A stretch of 23,016 nucleotides of DNA from positions 1 through 23,016 of the forward strand of contig NAVB01000996.1 in NCBI GenBank assembly GCA_002179805.1. Direction: 5' to 3'. The DNA is from Acanthamoeba lenticulata. Taxonomy: Eukaryota; Discosea; Longamoebia; Acanthamoebidae. The notes below the pieces were generated by a model. It was not told the origin of the DNA and searched no databases. It saw only the letters and a program-made list of their open reading frames with translations. The translations under genes were made by a program, and so were the position numbers. This document shows positions 10,082 to 20,188 of this stretch, one piece after another; position 1 is the stretch's first letter; each line of letters begins with the position of its first letter.

Positions 10082-12031
10082 ATGTCTCTCTTTCTCGGCA
10101 CGCACACCACTTCGGCAAACAAGAAGATGGATGCAGTGCTGGACGATGAAAAAGAGACCAAGCGGATGCTCGTCATTAATGAGATATTGGAAACTGAGCG
10201 TGGCTACGTTCATGACTTGGGAGTGATTGTCGAGGTACCTTGCTCTGCTTTTTTTCAGTGGCTCTTGTTTTTGAACTGGGGCGGTTAGGTCTTCATAAAG
10301 CCAATGTCGCGCATACTGCCAGCGGCCAAGATAGTAACTATCTTTAGTAACTTGGAGGAGATTTTGTTGGCCAACACTGAGTTACTGGCTCAACTGGAGA
10401 GGTGCGTTCCAATGACCTAGCGAAGTGTTTAATGCTAAGACTTTTGGCGCTGCAGGAGAGTGGGCTTAAAAAAACCGGTGGAAGTAGGTGATATATTTGA
10501 GACCATGGTACCGTATAATGTTGTCCCGGCCGCATGTTTATGCTCACTAGATATACCACAGTCAGAGAAGTTCAAAGTATACACCCAGTACTGCATCAGC
10601 TACCACAAAGCAAATGAATGCACTAAACAGTGCCTGCAAGAATACCCAACTTTTGTCAGCTTTTTAGAAGTACGAGGTCTTGCACCAGTAAAAGAGGGCC
10701 TGATATTCACTTTGATTGTGTGTAGGAATGCCACAAGTTGCCTCAACTCAACTTGCTGGAATTGCGTGACCTTCTGGTGAAGCCAATACAAAGGATTTGC
10801 AAGTATCCTTTGCTGCTGAGGGTGCGCCCTTGCAGTGTCTTTTCCATCGTCTCTCTAGTCTCACCTTCATTCCTCCTCCAGGAACTCATCAAAGTAACCC
10901 CTCTTGATCACACTGATTACAAACTTCTGCACAAATCTTTGGCGAGCTGGGAGGGTGTTGCGGCGCATATCAACTACTCTTGCAAAGACGCGGAGAACTT
11001 GGAAGCAATTGCCGTGCTGGAAGGATCGATTTCTGGTTTACCAAAGGCATGTATATGCTACTTCCTTCAGCCAGGCATGCTATGTCCTTACGGCCCTTCT
11101 TGAAGACACTGCGCCTTGCCGTGTCCAGTAGAGTGCTTGTGATGAACTCAGTGTTGACCAAGCTTCATCTAAACGGAAAAAGGCCTCTTGAAAGACATTT
11201 TTGGCTCTTCTCCGACATGATCTTGTACACTACAACAAAGGGAGCGAAGGTGCGTTGCCTTGCCAGTGCAACTATCAGCAATCCCTGACTCACCCAACAG
11301 CTACTGCCAGGACCAATACAAGTACCGCGGGGACATACCAGCAGAGGCCATACTTGTCAGCAACATTGATAATTCCGGTATGTAGGAAGCGCCCTTCTTT
11401 TGGCTTGGTGTTGGTTGTTCATAATATTCGCCCGGGCATGTGAAGAAAGGGCGAATGGGTTTGGGTTTGAGCTTGCGCGAATGGACATGCCAACCAAAGT
11501 GTATCATCTCTACGCGAAAACGGCCGAGATCAAGGCCGAATGGCTCGCGGCGATGAACGACGTCCTTAAGAAGTGCAATACTGAGCGTAGGGCTATGCTT
11601 CAGCGATCACTCGAACAGGCTAAGAAGGGTACGCACTCTGGCCGCGAGCACGCGATTTGAACTCTGCTTTACTCCGCGATGCAGTGCCAACAGCAGGAGC
11701 TCTGGGACTTGGGCGCAGCCCGCAGCGGAGGGATATGAGCGACGTTCATGAACTAATATCACAACTGCGAGACGAGCTCGAGCACGAGCGGCAAGCTCGG
11801 AAACAGCTTGAGTATACCGTAGAAGCCATGCAGCAAAACATAAGCATGCTAATGGGCCACCTTAGGACAGCACCTCTGCCGAGCCTCGACCTGGCGGGGA
11901 TCCGTTACTCTCCGGACGCTCGCCGCCGTGAGCGATACCTCAGGGAAGCCGCGAACAGGCAGCCCACAACAACCGACCAGCCAGCATGCCGGGTGGCGGC
12001 CCTCAACGTGGTTACGCAAGCCGAGGGGTGA
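10082..12031 (+). CDS. DH-PH domain Rho guanine-nucleotide exchange factor, 9 exons, 493 aa
   Basis: Exons: 10082-10234, 10289-10401, 10456-10669, 10726-10821, 10882-11046, 11106-11249, 11311-11377, 11446-11628, 11685-12031 (1482 nt, phases agree). A Dbl-homology (DH) domain covers about residues 20-235: INEILETERGYVHDLGVI (CR1), IFSNLEEILLANTELLAQLE, YISYH-type helix with YPTFVSFLE, and LLVKPIQRICKYPLLLR (CR3). It should load GTP on Rho/Rac GTPases. A PH domain follows (about 250-365: LNGKRPLERHFWLFSDMILY, then strands, then the final helix EIKAEWLAAMNDVLKK). Residues 399-435 form a probable coiled coil (LRDELEHERQARKQLEYTVE), then a basic tail. There are no other domains, so it is a small RhoGEF of the type numerous in amoebae. 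The start could instead be the ATG at 10127 (MDAVLDDEKE). The intron at 11047-11105 needs a GC donor in my model. The substrate GTPase cannot be told from sequence. Confidence 0.9.
11047..11105 (+). other. Probable GC-AG intron in the RhoGEF gene
   Basis: The exon ends CCAAAG and the intron begins GCATGT. The acceptor is CTTGAAG before ACACTG. This joins GLPK to TLRLAVSSRVL, the usual run from the last DH helix into the first PH strand. Its 59 nt match neighbouring introns (54-60). Canonical alternatives give introns of only 20 or 35 nt and a worse protein. Confidence 0.65.
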
Positions 12032-12063
12032 CGTCCTGCACCAGGAGTTGTGCACGATGCCCG

Positions 12064-12069
12064 AATAAA
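12064..12069 (+). promoter_or_regulatory. AATAAA poly(A) signal of the RhoGEF gene
   Basis: A canonical AATAAA lies 33 nt after the RhoGEF stop, implying a very short 3' UTR. The next gene's start codon is only about 80 nt further on, so the two transcription units nearly touch. Confidence 0.55.
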
Positions 12070-12150
12070 TCTCGGCTTTTCCTTCCAGACCGGTCAGGAG
12101 CCGTTGCTTTTTCTCCTTCTTTTGTCAAGTTTAGTTGATCGCCACGATAA

Positions 12151-13753
12151 ATGGTACGCATTGTTTTGTGTGCTTTTTTCTGCGCTCTCGCTTACAGTCG
12201 TCTTCAGGACTCAGGGGACCAAGTTGCTGACAGGGATAGGTACTCCATTCTGGCTTGAAAAAAAAAAAAAAAATTGGAGACGATCCATTTCATGGGGTCG
12301 ATTTACTCACTTTTTTTGTGTGTGTGTTATGAAGGGACCGCTCGCCTTCTCCTAGGAGGTCACCGTCGCGATCCCCGCGCAGGCGCTCGCCGCGCGATCG
12401 CTCTCCTCGTGTGCGTTCGCCGCCCCGCGACCGTTCGCCCTCTCCACGCAGGGGTCGTTCGTACCGCGATCGCTCTCGGTCGCCTCGGGCTCGTTCTCCA
12501 GCACGCGACCGTTCTCCGGCACGTACTGAGAATCCTGGTGATACGCTCTACGTGACCGGTCTCGCCACGCGCACGAGGGAATCGGATCTCGAGCGCAAAT
12601 TCTCCAAGTATGGTGAGGTCGTCAAGGCTCATCTGGTACTTTTTTTTCTACCCACCTTGATCTCTAATCTCTTGCTCCCTTTTTCCTGGTGGCCGCAGTC
12701 TCTTTTGTTAATCTCTCTCTTTTTCTTTTCTTCTCCCTCCCCCCCCCCAATATTTCGACTTGTCTACACCCTAGGTGTGCGACCCAAGGACGGGTGAGTC
12801 TCGTGGATTCGCCTTCGTCACCATGGGCTCTGATCGTGAGGCACTCGCCGCCATTGAGGGCGCTTCACGCACCGAGCTGGACGGCCGCATCATCAGCGTG
12901 GAGAAGGTAGTCCCCGCCGCTTCATTTTTGCCCCCTTTTTTTTCCTTTTCCTTTTCTTTTTGTCCCGCACACTCGCGCGATGCCCTCAAGCAAAGCAAAA
13001 CAAAACGAGGTGCATGCAGCTGTTGAAGAGGGAAGGGGAGACTAACGCTTTTTGGGACGACGTCGCCTCTTTATAGTAGAAGAATTTCACATCACAACAA
13101 TCTCTCAAGAGAACACAACACGCAAGCACAAACAACTCTTGCGCCCTATCAAATTGGCCAACAACAGCAACAACAACAACAAATCTCGTCAGCCTCCTCC
13201 TGGCAAGGGCTAGTTGAAAATTTTCAAGCCACGGCGGCCGCCAGCAAGCAATATCGCGGCAAGGCAAGGCTGGCCTCTCCACCAAATTTGCAAGCCCCAT
13301 CGGCTCTCTCCACCAACAAGCCCTGCAGCCCATTCAAGCACACGTGTTGAAATCCCTCTAACGCTTTACGTAATACCCTCAAGTCCAAGCGCACCAGGCC
13401 CAGGTCTCCTACGCCAGGCCGCTACTTGGGCCATGAGAAGGGCTCCTGTACATCCCCCTCCCTCCCTCTCTCTCTCTCTCTCTGGTGAGGGATTCCCCGT
13501 AGTGCTCATCCCCCGAATACCTGGGTGTTCCATGCGCGCAGCCCTGGCGCGCCGCAGTTATGGTGGCGGCGGCTACGGTGGCTACGGAGGCAGGTCTGGC
13601 GGCGGCAGCAGCTACAGCGGTCGTCGCTACGATCCCTACGAGCGTTCGAGGGACAGGGACAGGCGCAGCCCTTCGCCTCGCGGCCGCTCTCCGCCTCGTT
13701 CCCGGCGCTCACCGGACTACAGCCGTGGCCGTTCGCGAAGCCGATCCCGCTAA
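12151..13753 (+). CDS. Tra2-like SR splicing factor (RS1-RRM-Gly/RS2), 6 exons, 247 aa
   Basis: Exons: 12151-12153 (start codon only), 12208-12239, 12335-12635, 12775-12906, 13384-13447, 13542-13753 (744 nt, phases agree). An N-terminal RS domain (DRDRDRSPSPRRSPSRSPRR and more) is followed by one RRM (about 72-156) with RNP2 LYVTGL and RNP1 RGFAFVTM. The linker SKRTRPRSPTPGRYLGHEKG parallels the TKRPHTPTPGIYMG linker of Tra2. Last come a Gly/Tyr-rich stretch and a second RS tail ending SRGRSRSRSR. This RS-RRM-RS order and the TPTPG-like linker are typical of transformer-2, which binds GAA-rich exonic enhancers and promotes exon inclusion in the nucleus. The first coding exon is the ATG alone, directly before GTACGC. 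That is consistent in phase but the least certain part of the model. The fourth intron (12907-13383) is far longer than the others. Confidence 0.88.
12907..13383 (+). other. 477-nt intron of the Tra2-like gene with a Gln-rich open frame
   Basis: The other introns of this gene are 54-139 nt. Apart from a pyrimidine-rich start, this one is not of the CT/C-run type. In one plus frame it is free of stops from just after a TGA near 13027 to a TGA near 13350, about 105 codons, and reads Q-rich (several CAA/CAG in a row near 13160-13180). It has no good start codon. Purine-rich patches such as TTGAAGAGGGAAGG and TAGTAGAAGAA occur near its middle. It could hold an alternative (poison) exon, but this is inference. 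Confidence 0.45.
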
Positions 13754-13976
13754 GCCTGCTCTCAAACAGAGACTCGCGCACATCTCACTCTTCTTGCCCC
13801 CCCCCCCTTTGTCCCTTCCTTTTCTGCGTTGGCACAGCCCGCAGGATGGGATTCTTAATTTCAATGAAATTGCCCAATTGCAGAATAATTTCTCGCTTCT
13901 CCAAGCAAAAACACAAAGGTGCCTGGGTTGCTGCCGCGCGTTTACACCACACCGACGCGAAGGGCAGACACACACC

Positions 13977-15601
13977 ATGGCTAGTGAAGCATTCCAGCGC
14001 GGGTGCAGCCTGTTTGTTGATGAGGAGTTTGAGGAGGCGCTCAAAGCGTTCAACGAAGCCATCGACCTGGCGCCACCGGCCAAGGAGACGGCAGAGTACT
14101 TCGTGAAGCGTTCGGCGTGCCACGCTAAGCTCCAACACCACACTGACGCTGTGGCTGATGCCAACGCGGCACTTGCCATTGACGCCCAAAACCCACGCGC
14201 CCTCTTGCGCAAGGGGTACGCCGCACGCAGAATGATTCTATTTACATTATCTGATTATTCTTCTTCTTCTTCTTCTTCTTTTTATTTGGGTGGCACTGCC
14301 AGGACGGCCTGCTTTGCTCTCGAGGAGTTCGAAGCAGCCAAGGAAGCCTTCCAGGCGGGCCTTGCCGTGGAGCCGTCCAACAGCGCCTTCAAGACATGGC
14401 TTCGCAAGTGCGACGCTGAACTTGCTGGTACTGCTTTCAAGCGTGCTCCTCCGCGGACCACCAACTGCACTGACTCTACACCGACGCACGCAGGTGAGGA
14501 GGGTCTTGAAGCCGAAGCTTCGAGCCACTCAGCGGCCGCTCCGGCTGAGCCACCCGCTGCCGCTACCACGCCGTCCGAGCCAACGCAGGCCGCCCCTCCC
14601 TCCTCAGCGCAGACTGCTGCCACACCAACCGAGGTGCCGGCCGCCGAGCCACCCAAGGAGCCCCGAATCAGGTGCGCCTTTGTCCTCTCCATTTTCCTTC
14701 CTCTCAATCCGCGTTGCGGAGCTTGGCGCGCCTTGCGAGCAGCACCGTGCTGCGTTCCCTGACTCGTGAGGTGGACCATAGGCACACGTGGTACCAGAAC
14801 GAATCGTTTGTGTACGTGACTTTTTATCAGCGCGAGCTGAAGCAGTCCGACGTCAAGGTCCACTTCGAGGAGAAGGAGGCGCGTTCACCGGCTTTTTCCC
14901 ACTCCGCTTCCGCTCTCTTTCGGGATCTGCTGACATGCTCGGCTCGGCTCGGCTCGGCATGGCGACCGTCCGTGTGTGTGCTTGTGTGTGCATGTGCGCA
15001 TGTCCTGTCTGTACGGAAACAGCTTGACGTTACGCTGGAGCTTCCCGACGGCTCGACGTTCGTGTTCGACGTCGATCTTTGCGACGCCATCGTACCCGAC
15101 CAGTGCAAGACTGTAATCGGTCGCGCCAATGTGGAGGTCAAGCTCAAGAAAGCCCGAGCGGGCCAGTGGGCCACTCTCGAGGGCAAGCCTGGTGCCTTTG
15201 TCAACCCGTGGCCAGACACCTCCAGTACGCCTGCCCTCCCCCCCCCCCAACATACCTCTCTCTTTCTCTCCTTGGCCCGCACACCACACGCTCACTCCCG
15301 TTACTACACGTGGGTCGCAGGCGCCAACAAGCATTTGTATCCGACATCGTCGCGCAAGAAGCCGAACTGGGATCAACTGGAGAAGGAGGTTGAGGAGGAC
15401 AAGCTCGAGGGTGATGCCGCCCTCAACAAGGTCTTCCAGGACATCTTTGCTGGCGGCTCTGAAGAGCAGCGCCGGGCCATGATCAAGTCCTTCACCGAGT
15501 CCGGCGGCACGGTGCTCTCCACCAACTGGGAAGAAGTGGGCAAGAGCACTGTCAAGGGCAGCCCACCCAAGGGCATGGAGGCCCGTCGCTACGGCGAGTA
15601 A
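13977..15601 (+). CDS. SGT1: SGT1 co-chaperone (TPR-CS-SGS), 6 exons, 373 aa
   Basis: Exons: 13977-14215, 14303-14427, 14494-14671, 14782-14878, 15023-15224, 15321-15601 (1122 nt, phases agree). SGT1 links HSP90 to SKP1-cullin ligases, kinetochore assembly and, in plants, NLR receptors. A TPR domain covers about residues 1-120 (FEEALKAFNEAIDLAP, YFVKRSACHAKLQHHTDA, LLRKGTACFALEEFEAAKEA). A low-complexity Ala/Pro/Glu/Ser linker follows. The CS domain is at about 180-270 (RHTWYQNESFVYVTFY, VKVHFEEKE joined to LDVTLELPDGS, then VEVKLKKARAGQWATLEG). The C-terminal SGS domain is at about 285-373 (NWDQLEKEVEEDKLEGDAAL, FQDIFAGGSEEQRRAMIKSF, ESGGTVLSTNWEEVG), which binds HSP70/LRR partners in the family. 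Length and order match SGT1 fully. The intron after VHFEEKE needs a GC donor. Confidence 0.96.
14879..15022 (+). other. Probable GC-AG intron in SGT1
   Basis: The phase and the CS-domain alignment require joining GAGAAGGAG to CTTGACGTT. The intron then starts GCGCGT and ends GGAAACAG. The nearest GT (GTTCACC, 4 nt further) would break the frame, and the upstream GTs in phase would delete a conserved CS strand. GCGCGT is the GC version of the common local donor GTGCGT. Confidence 0.65.
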
Positions 15602-15784
15602 AGGGTCACGTTTCAGGAGGTTCAGAACCCAAAAGCAATTTCTTATTTTTAAAATCTATTTAAAATGTAAAATGCCTCTAAGTTCCGGGTTATTTCGCGC
15701 TGCGGAGACCACCGGAACGCAACAGTTTTGTCAATCTCATCTTCATTCCGGGGATCAGTGAGATTTAGACACGCCAACCTTGAG

Positions 15785-18700
15785 ATGGAGACCGCCCCCG
15801 TTCCTGATGCTCAGGAGGTGCCCTCTTCCACCTCTGGATTGAAGAAGAACTTCCGTCCTGGCAAAAAGCTGCAGAGCTTTTACAGCGGAGGCAAAGTTGC
15901 CATCCTCCCAGGGGCTGAAGTTGCATCTGCGTCACAAACCCCAGTGGCGGGACCGCTTCTGGCATGCATGCATAACGAAAACGTCTCGTTCGTAGACCCA
16001 TCTGATGCTCGCCTCGTCCTCAGCATTCCCACCGTACGGACGATTTTGTTTTACCAGATAATTTGATCTGAATTTATCTTTTTATTGTACATTATCAGAC
16101 CTTCTAATGTGTTGCGCTCTCCTTGCTGCCTCCTGCAGGAAGAGGAATCCATCACAGCGTTTGCCGTGAGCCCAAGCGGGCGGTGGCTGGTGACCACCGG
16201 CCACTCACTCCTCTTGCGCCAGTGGGACCTCCGCACGGGCCAGTGCGTCAAGTCGTGGAAGGCGCCCCACAAGTACGTGCAAGCACCCCTCTTGCCCGCG
16301 TTCCCCCGCTGCCTGCTGCCCTATCGCTCACTTCCTCCCTCTCTCTCTCTCTCTCCCTCCCGTCTACACATCGGCACAGGGCGCCTGTCATGCAGCTGGC
16401 GTTCTCGGTCGACGGAGCCTTCCTGGCGAGCGGTTCGGCCGACCGGAGCATCACCGTGTGGGACTTTGAGAACGGCTTCTACACGCACAAGTTCAAGGGC
16501 CACCAGGTGCCCCCCCCCCTCCTCTAATGCCCTCTCTCTCTCTCTCTCTCTTTGAGCGGTGGGGAAAAGGCGACGTGTGTGTGTATGTGTATGCGGGCGC
16601 TGACAGCACGTGGCGCAAAACGGCGCGGGGGAGCAGGGAGTGGTGACGTGCCTGGCATTCCACCCCACCGTTGCGCGCCTGGAGCTGTACTCGGGCGCCG
16701 AGGACGGGGCCGTGCGCGTGTGGAACCTGGAGACGCGCGGATGCCGCGTCCTCGAGAGTCACCTGAGCGCCGTCACGGGCCTCGCCTTTGTCGACGGCGG
16801 CAACGGCCTCGTGTCGGTGGCTCGGGACAAGGTCGTCAACCTGTGGAACCTCCGCACCCATGCCCTCACCCGCACCATCCCGGTCTTTGAGGTTCGTCTC
16901 GTCCCTTTTCCCCACCTCTCCCTCTCCTTCTCTCCCTCCCTCTCCCTCTCTCTCATGAACCGATGATCCATCATCATCATCGTCATGACCATCATCATCA
17001 ATCAACTAAAATCCGCGGTCATGGCGGCGCGCAGTCGATCGAGTCCGTGTGTAATGTCACTCCCGCCCACGAGCCCCTGGCCAAGGCCACCGGTACCGGA
17101 AGTCTTCTTCTTCTTCTTCTTCTCATGCAGCACCCTTCATGGGGGTAGTGTTCTTCTGATGTGCAGCATGTTGCTCACCTTTGGGGGTCGAGCAGAGGTG
17201 GTGGTGGCGATCGCGGGAGAGAAGGGCCTGGTCTCCACCTGGGACGTCAAGAGCGGGCGGGCCATGGTCTCCAACAAACGGACCGACGAGTTCGCCCTCC
17301 CCAACCAGATCATCACGGCCCTCCTGTACGCCCGCTTCTTCTTCTTCTTCTTCTTTCTCCAACTTCCCCCCCCCCCGCCCCAAAGCTTCCCTTGGCTCAC
17401 TTTATGCGAATGCGCTTTGTGTGCAAAAGGAGCTACCCGACGACGGGGGAGGTGGTGAGCGTCAGCAGCGAGCACAACATCGTCTTCCACGACCCGCACA
17501 CGCTTGCCCCGCTCAAGCAGCTCATCGGTCTCCTCCTCCTCCTCCCAGTCCTCTCCCTGTCCCAAACCAAATCAAACCAAATCGAATCATCCATAAATCA
17601 TCCGATATAATTATGGGATGGGGATGGGATGGATGACGTGCGCGATGGCAAGAGTCTCACGCACGCGTTGGGGGGGGATGCAGGCCACAACGACGAGATC
17701 ATCGACGTGAAGTACCTCCACGGGGGCTCCCACATCGTGGCCGCCACGAACAGCGCGCAGGTGCGCCCCCCCCCAATTCTCTCCCTCTCTGTGTCTGTCC
17801 CTTTGTCTCTGCCCCCCCCCAACAACAACAACAACAAAGGGGGGGGGAGGGTCGGGGGGATCCCGCTCTTTTCTCTCTCTTTCTCTCCCCAAACGACGTC
17901 TCTCGGTTCCTCACGCGGTTTCTCGCTTTCTCTCTCTCTCGCTCGGTCTCTGTCTCGCGCTGGCTTGACCGCAGCTGCGCGTGTTCGAGCTGGCGACGCT
18001 GAGCGGGCGGCTGGTGACGGGGCACACGGACATGGTGCTGGCCGTGGACGTGTCGCCCGACAGCCGATACATCGCGTCGGCGTCCAAGGACAACACGGTG
18101 CGGATCTGGGAGACGGCCGCCTACACGTGCGTGGCCACGCTGGTGGGCCACACGGAGGCCGTCCACGCCGTGTGCTGGTCGCAGCAGGTGGGCGGAAGCG
18201 GCGGGCGGACGCGGTTCGTGGTGTCGGGGAGCAAGGACAAGACGGTCAAGCTGTGGGACCTGGACTTCCTCGACAAGCAGCAGACGACGCCCGCCAAGCA
18301 CACGACAGTCGAGTCGGCGGTGTACACGAAGAAGGCGCACGACAAGGTGATCAACTCGATCGCGGTGGCGCCCAACGACAAGCTGTTCGCGACGGCGTCG
18401 CAGGACAAGACCATCAAGCTCTGGGACGCCGCCACGGGCGAGCAGGAGGGCACGCTCACGGGCCACCGGCGCGGCGTGTGGCACGTCGAGTTCTCGCCCG
18501 TGGAGCGCTGCCTGCTCTCGGCCTCGGCCGACAAGACCATCCGCCTGTGGGATCTGAGCCACCTCACGTGCCTCAAGACCTTTGAGGGCCACACCAACTC
18601 GGTCCTGCGCGCGAGCTTCCTGACCCACGGCATGCAGGTCCTCTCCACCTCGTCCGACGGCACCCTCAAGCTGTGGACCATCAAGACCTCCGAGTGCATA

Positions 18701-19861
18701 AACACCTTCACCGCCCATGAAGACCGCGCCTGGGCCCTCGCCGTCCGCGATGAGGGCGCCGAGATCGTCACCGCCGGCGGCGATTCCCTCATCTCCGTCT
18801 GGCACGACTGCACCGCCCTCGACGACGCCGTCGCACTCGAGGCCCGCCAGCAGACCATCCTCCGGTGCGTCCCCGCCCCTCCCTCTGTGGTCTTCCTCCA
18901 CCCTCGTCCGATGCATGTGTCTTCGTTATTCATGGCTCGTCATGACCCTCATCATCGATCGTCCACCACCACCCACAGGGAGCAAGAGCTGTCCAACTGC
19001 CTTCGACGAAAGGACTTTAAGAAGGCTCTCCAGATCGCGTTCGCCCTCAACCAACCAGGCAAGGTCCTCCACATCCTCCAGGAGCTCTGCACCAGTACGT
19101 TGCCTCCTCCAATTTCTTCTGCCCTCGCCGTGCTCCACGATGGCGCCCGATCGTCACCACCAACCGCTCCTCCTGCTCGTCGTCTTGGCCACGCTAGACG
19201 AGCCTGAGTCGCTGAGCCCGCTGATCCGAGGCTTCACGGCGGAGCGACTGGCGACGCTCCTCAAGTATATCCGCGACTGGAACACCAAGCTACGGTTCGG
19301 CCGCCCGTCATGGTGTGTTGTGGTCGACAACCTACCTGACCCCCCAGGTGTACTTCTGCAGGTTCCGCGGCGTGGCGCAGCAGCTGTTGTCCGTGGTGCT
19401 CCGTTCCTATCCGCCCGCGGTCATCTGTGGTTTGCCGGACATCAAGGCGGTGCGCTAACACACATGCACACATTGCACACATGCTCGCTCTCCCCCCCCC
19501 CCTCTCTTATTACTGGCGCTCACCGAGGGTGTGGTCCTGCCTCTAAAATCCTGTGGCGCAGGTGCTGGAGGGGCTGATCCCGTTCACAGACCGACATCTG
19601 GAGTACACCAACCGACAGCTCCAGAACTCGTACATCATCGACTACACGTTGCAGAGCATCAACCTTCTTGTTGGCAAGGAGGAGGAGGAGAAGGAGGAGG
19701 AAGAACAGAGCGACGAGCCTGCCGCCCTCGGCAAGCGGAAGAAGCCCTCCAAGGAGACGACGGAGGAGAGCGACAAAAAGCTCAACAAAAAGAAGAACAA
19801 AAAGAGCAAGCTGGACGATGCAGTGGAAGCCAGCAGCAGCGCTATGCCCATCGCGGTGTAG
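15785..19861 (+). CDS. UTP13: UTP13/TBL3, WD40 U3 snoRNP (SSU processome) protein, 13 exons, 882 aa
   Basis: Exons: 15785-16033, 16139-16272, 16380-16506, 16607-16891, 17035-17092, 17196-17325, 17430-17527, 17684-17760, 17975-18864, 18979-19094, 19198-19294, 19362-19449, 19562-19861 (2649 nt, phases agree). It is a subunit of the UTP-B module that acts on 18S pre-rRNA in the nucleolus. There are many WD repeats in two propellers (about 80-670), with blades such as GSADRSITVWDFENG, GAEDGAVRVWNLETRG, SASKDNTVRIWETA, SGSKDKTVKLWDL and SASADKTIRLWDL. The C-terminal Utp13 domain is at about 683-830 (RRKDFKKALQIAFALNQPGK, SPLIRGFTAERLATLLKYIR, LLSVVLRSYPP, IPFTDRHLEYTNRQLQNS). It ends in an acidic then lysine-rich tail (KRKKPSKETTEE, KKLNKKKNKKSK) that suits a nucleolar protein. 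One exon (17975-18864) is 890 nt and holds most of the second propeller. The acceptor of exon 6 could be 17193 instead of 17196, which would add one alanine. Confidence 0.95.
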
Positions 19862-20188
19862 AGCACTTTCCTCCCTTCTTTTCTACCACCCGAGCGCCAT
19901 ATAAAGGAAAATATTTAAAGTCGTGGGTGTTATGATGGATGACGGATGACGATGCATCCTCCCCCACTTGTTGGTATTTACGCGCAAAAGAAGAGGAGGA
20001 GAGAGGAGGCAGCTCCAGAACCGGGAAAAGGCCCGCACCGCCGTAGGCGGTACCGCCTTCCCCGAGCGGCAGCGTGTGTGTGCGGTCGTGACGAACCGAT
20101 TGATGGGGGGGGAGGGGGCAGCGAAAAAGGAGGAAGATTAGGAGGAGGAGGAGGCAGTCGTAGTCGAGAGTTGGTGTCTTTCTCGCGC
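19862..20188. other. Convergent 3' intergenic region, UTP13 versus UGDH
   Basis: This is 327 bp between two stop codons. Near 19900 there is an A/T-rich stretch (ATATAAAGG, ATATTTAAAG) that probably serves UTP13 3'-end formation, though there is no exact AATAAA. A 14-bp perfect palindrome, AGGCGGTACCGCCT, lies at 20045-20058, with an overlapping CCGCC-GTA-GGCGG hairpin at 20038-20050. The rest is purine-rich on the plus strand. I see no gene. Confidence 0.55.

Noticed and set aside
13754..13976. An extra upstream SGT1 exon or 5' UTR intron (GCAG near 13880).
   Set aside because: An acceptor-like site exists, but nothing upstream gives a coding exon, and MASEAFQRG at 13977 is a good TPR start. 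It stays possible as a UTR intron only.
14672..15601. A 309-codon plus-strand frame as an independent gene.
   Set aside because: It is SGT1 exons 4-6 read through two introns that happen to stay open; the TPR exons upstream join in phase.
17699..18916. A 405-codon open frame on the minus strand.
   Set aside because: It mirrors the large WD40 exon of UTP13. It is rich in Arg, Gly, His and Val, as expected from the reverse of GC-rich codons, and no domain is seen.
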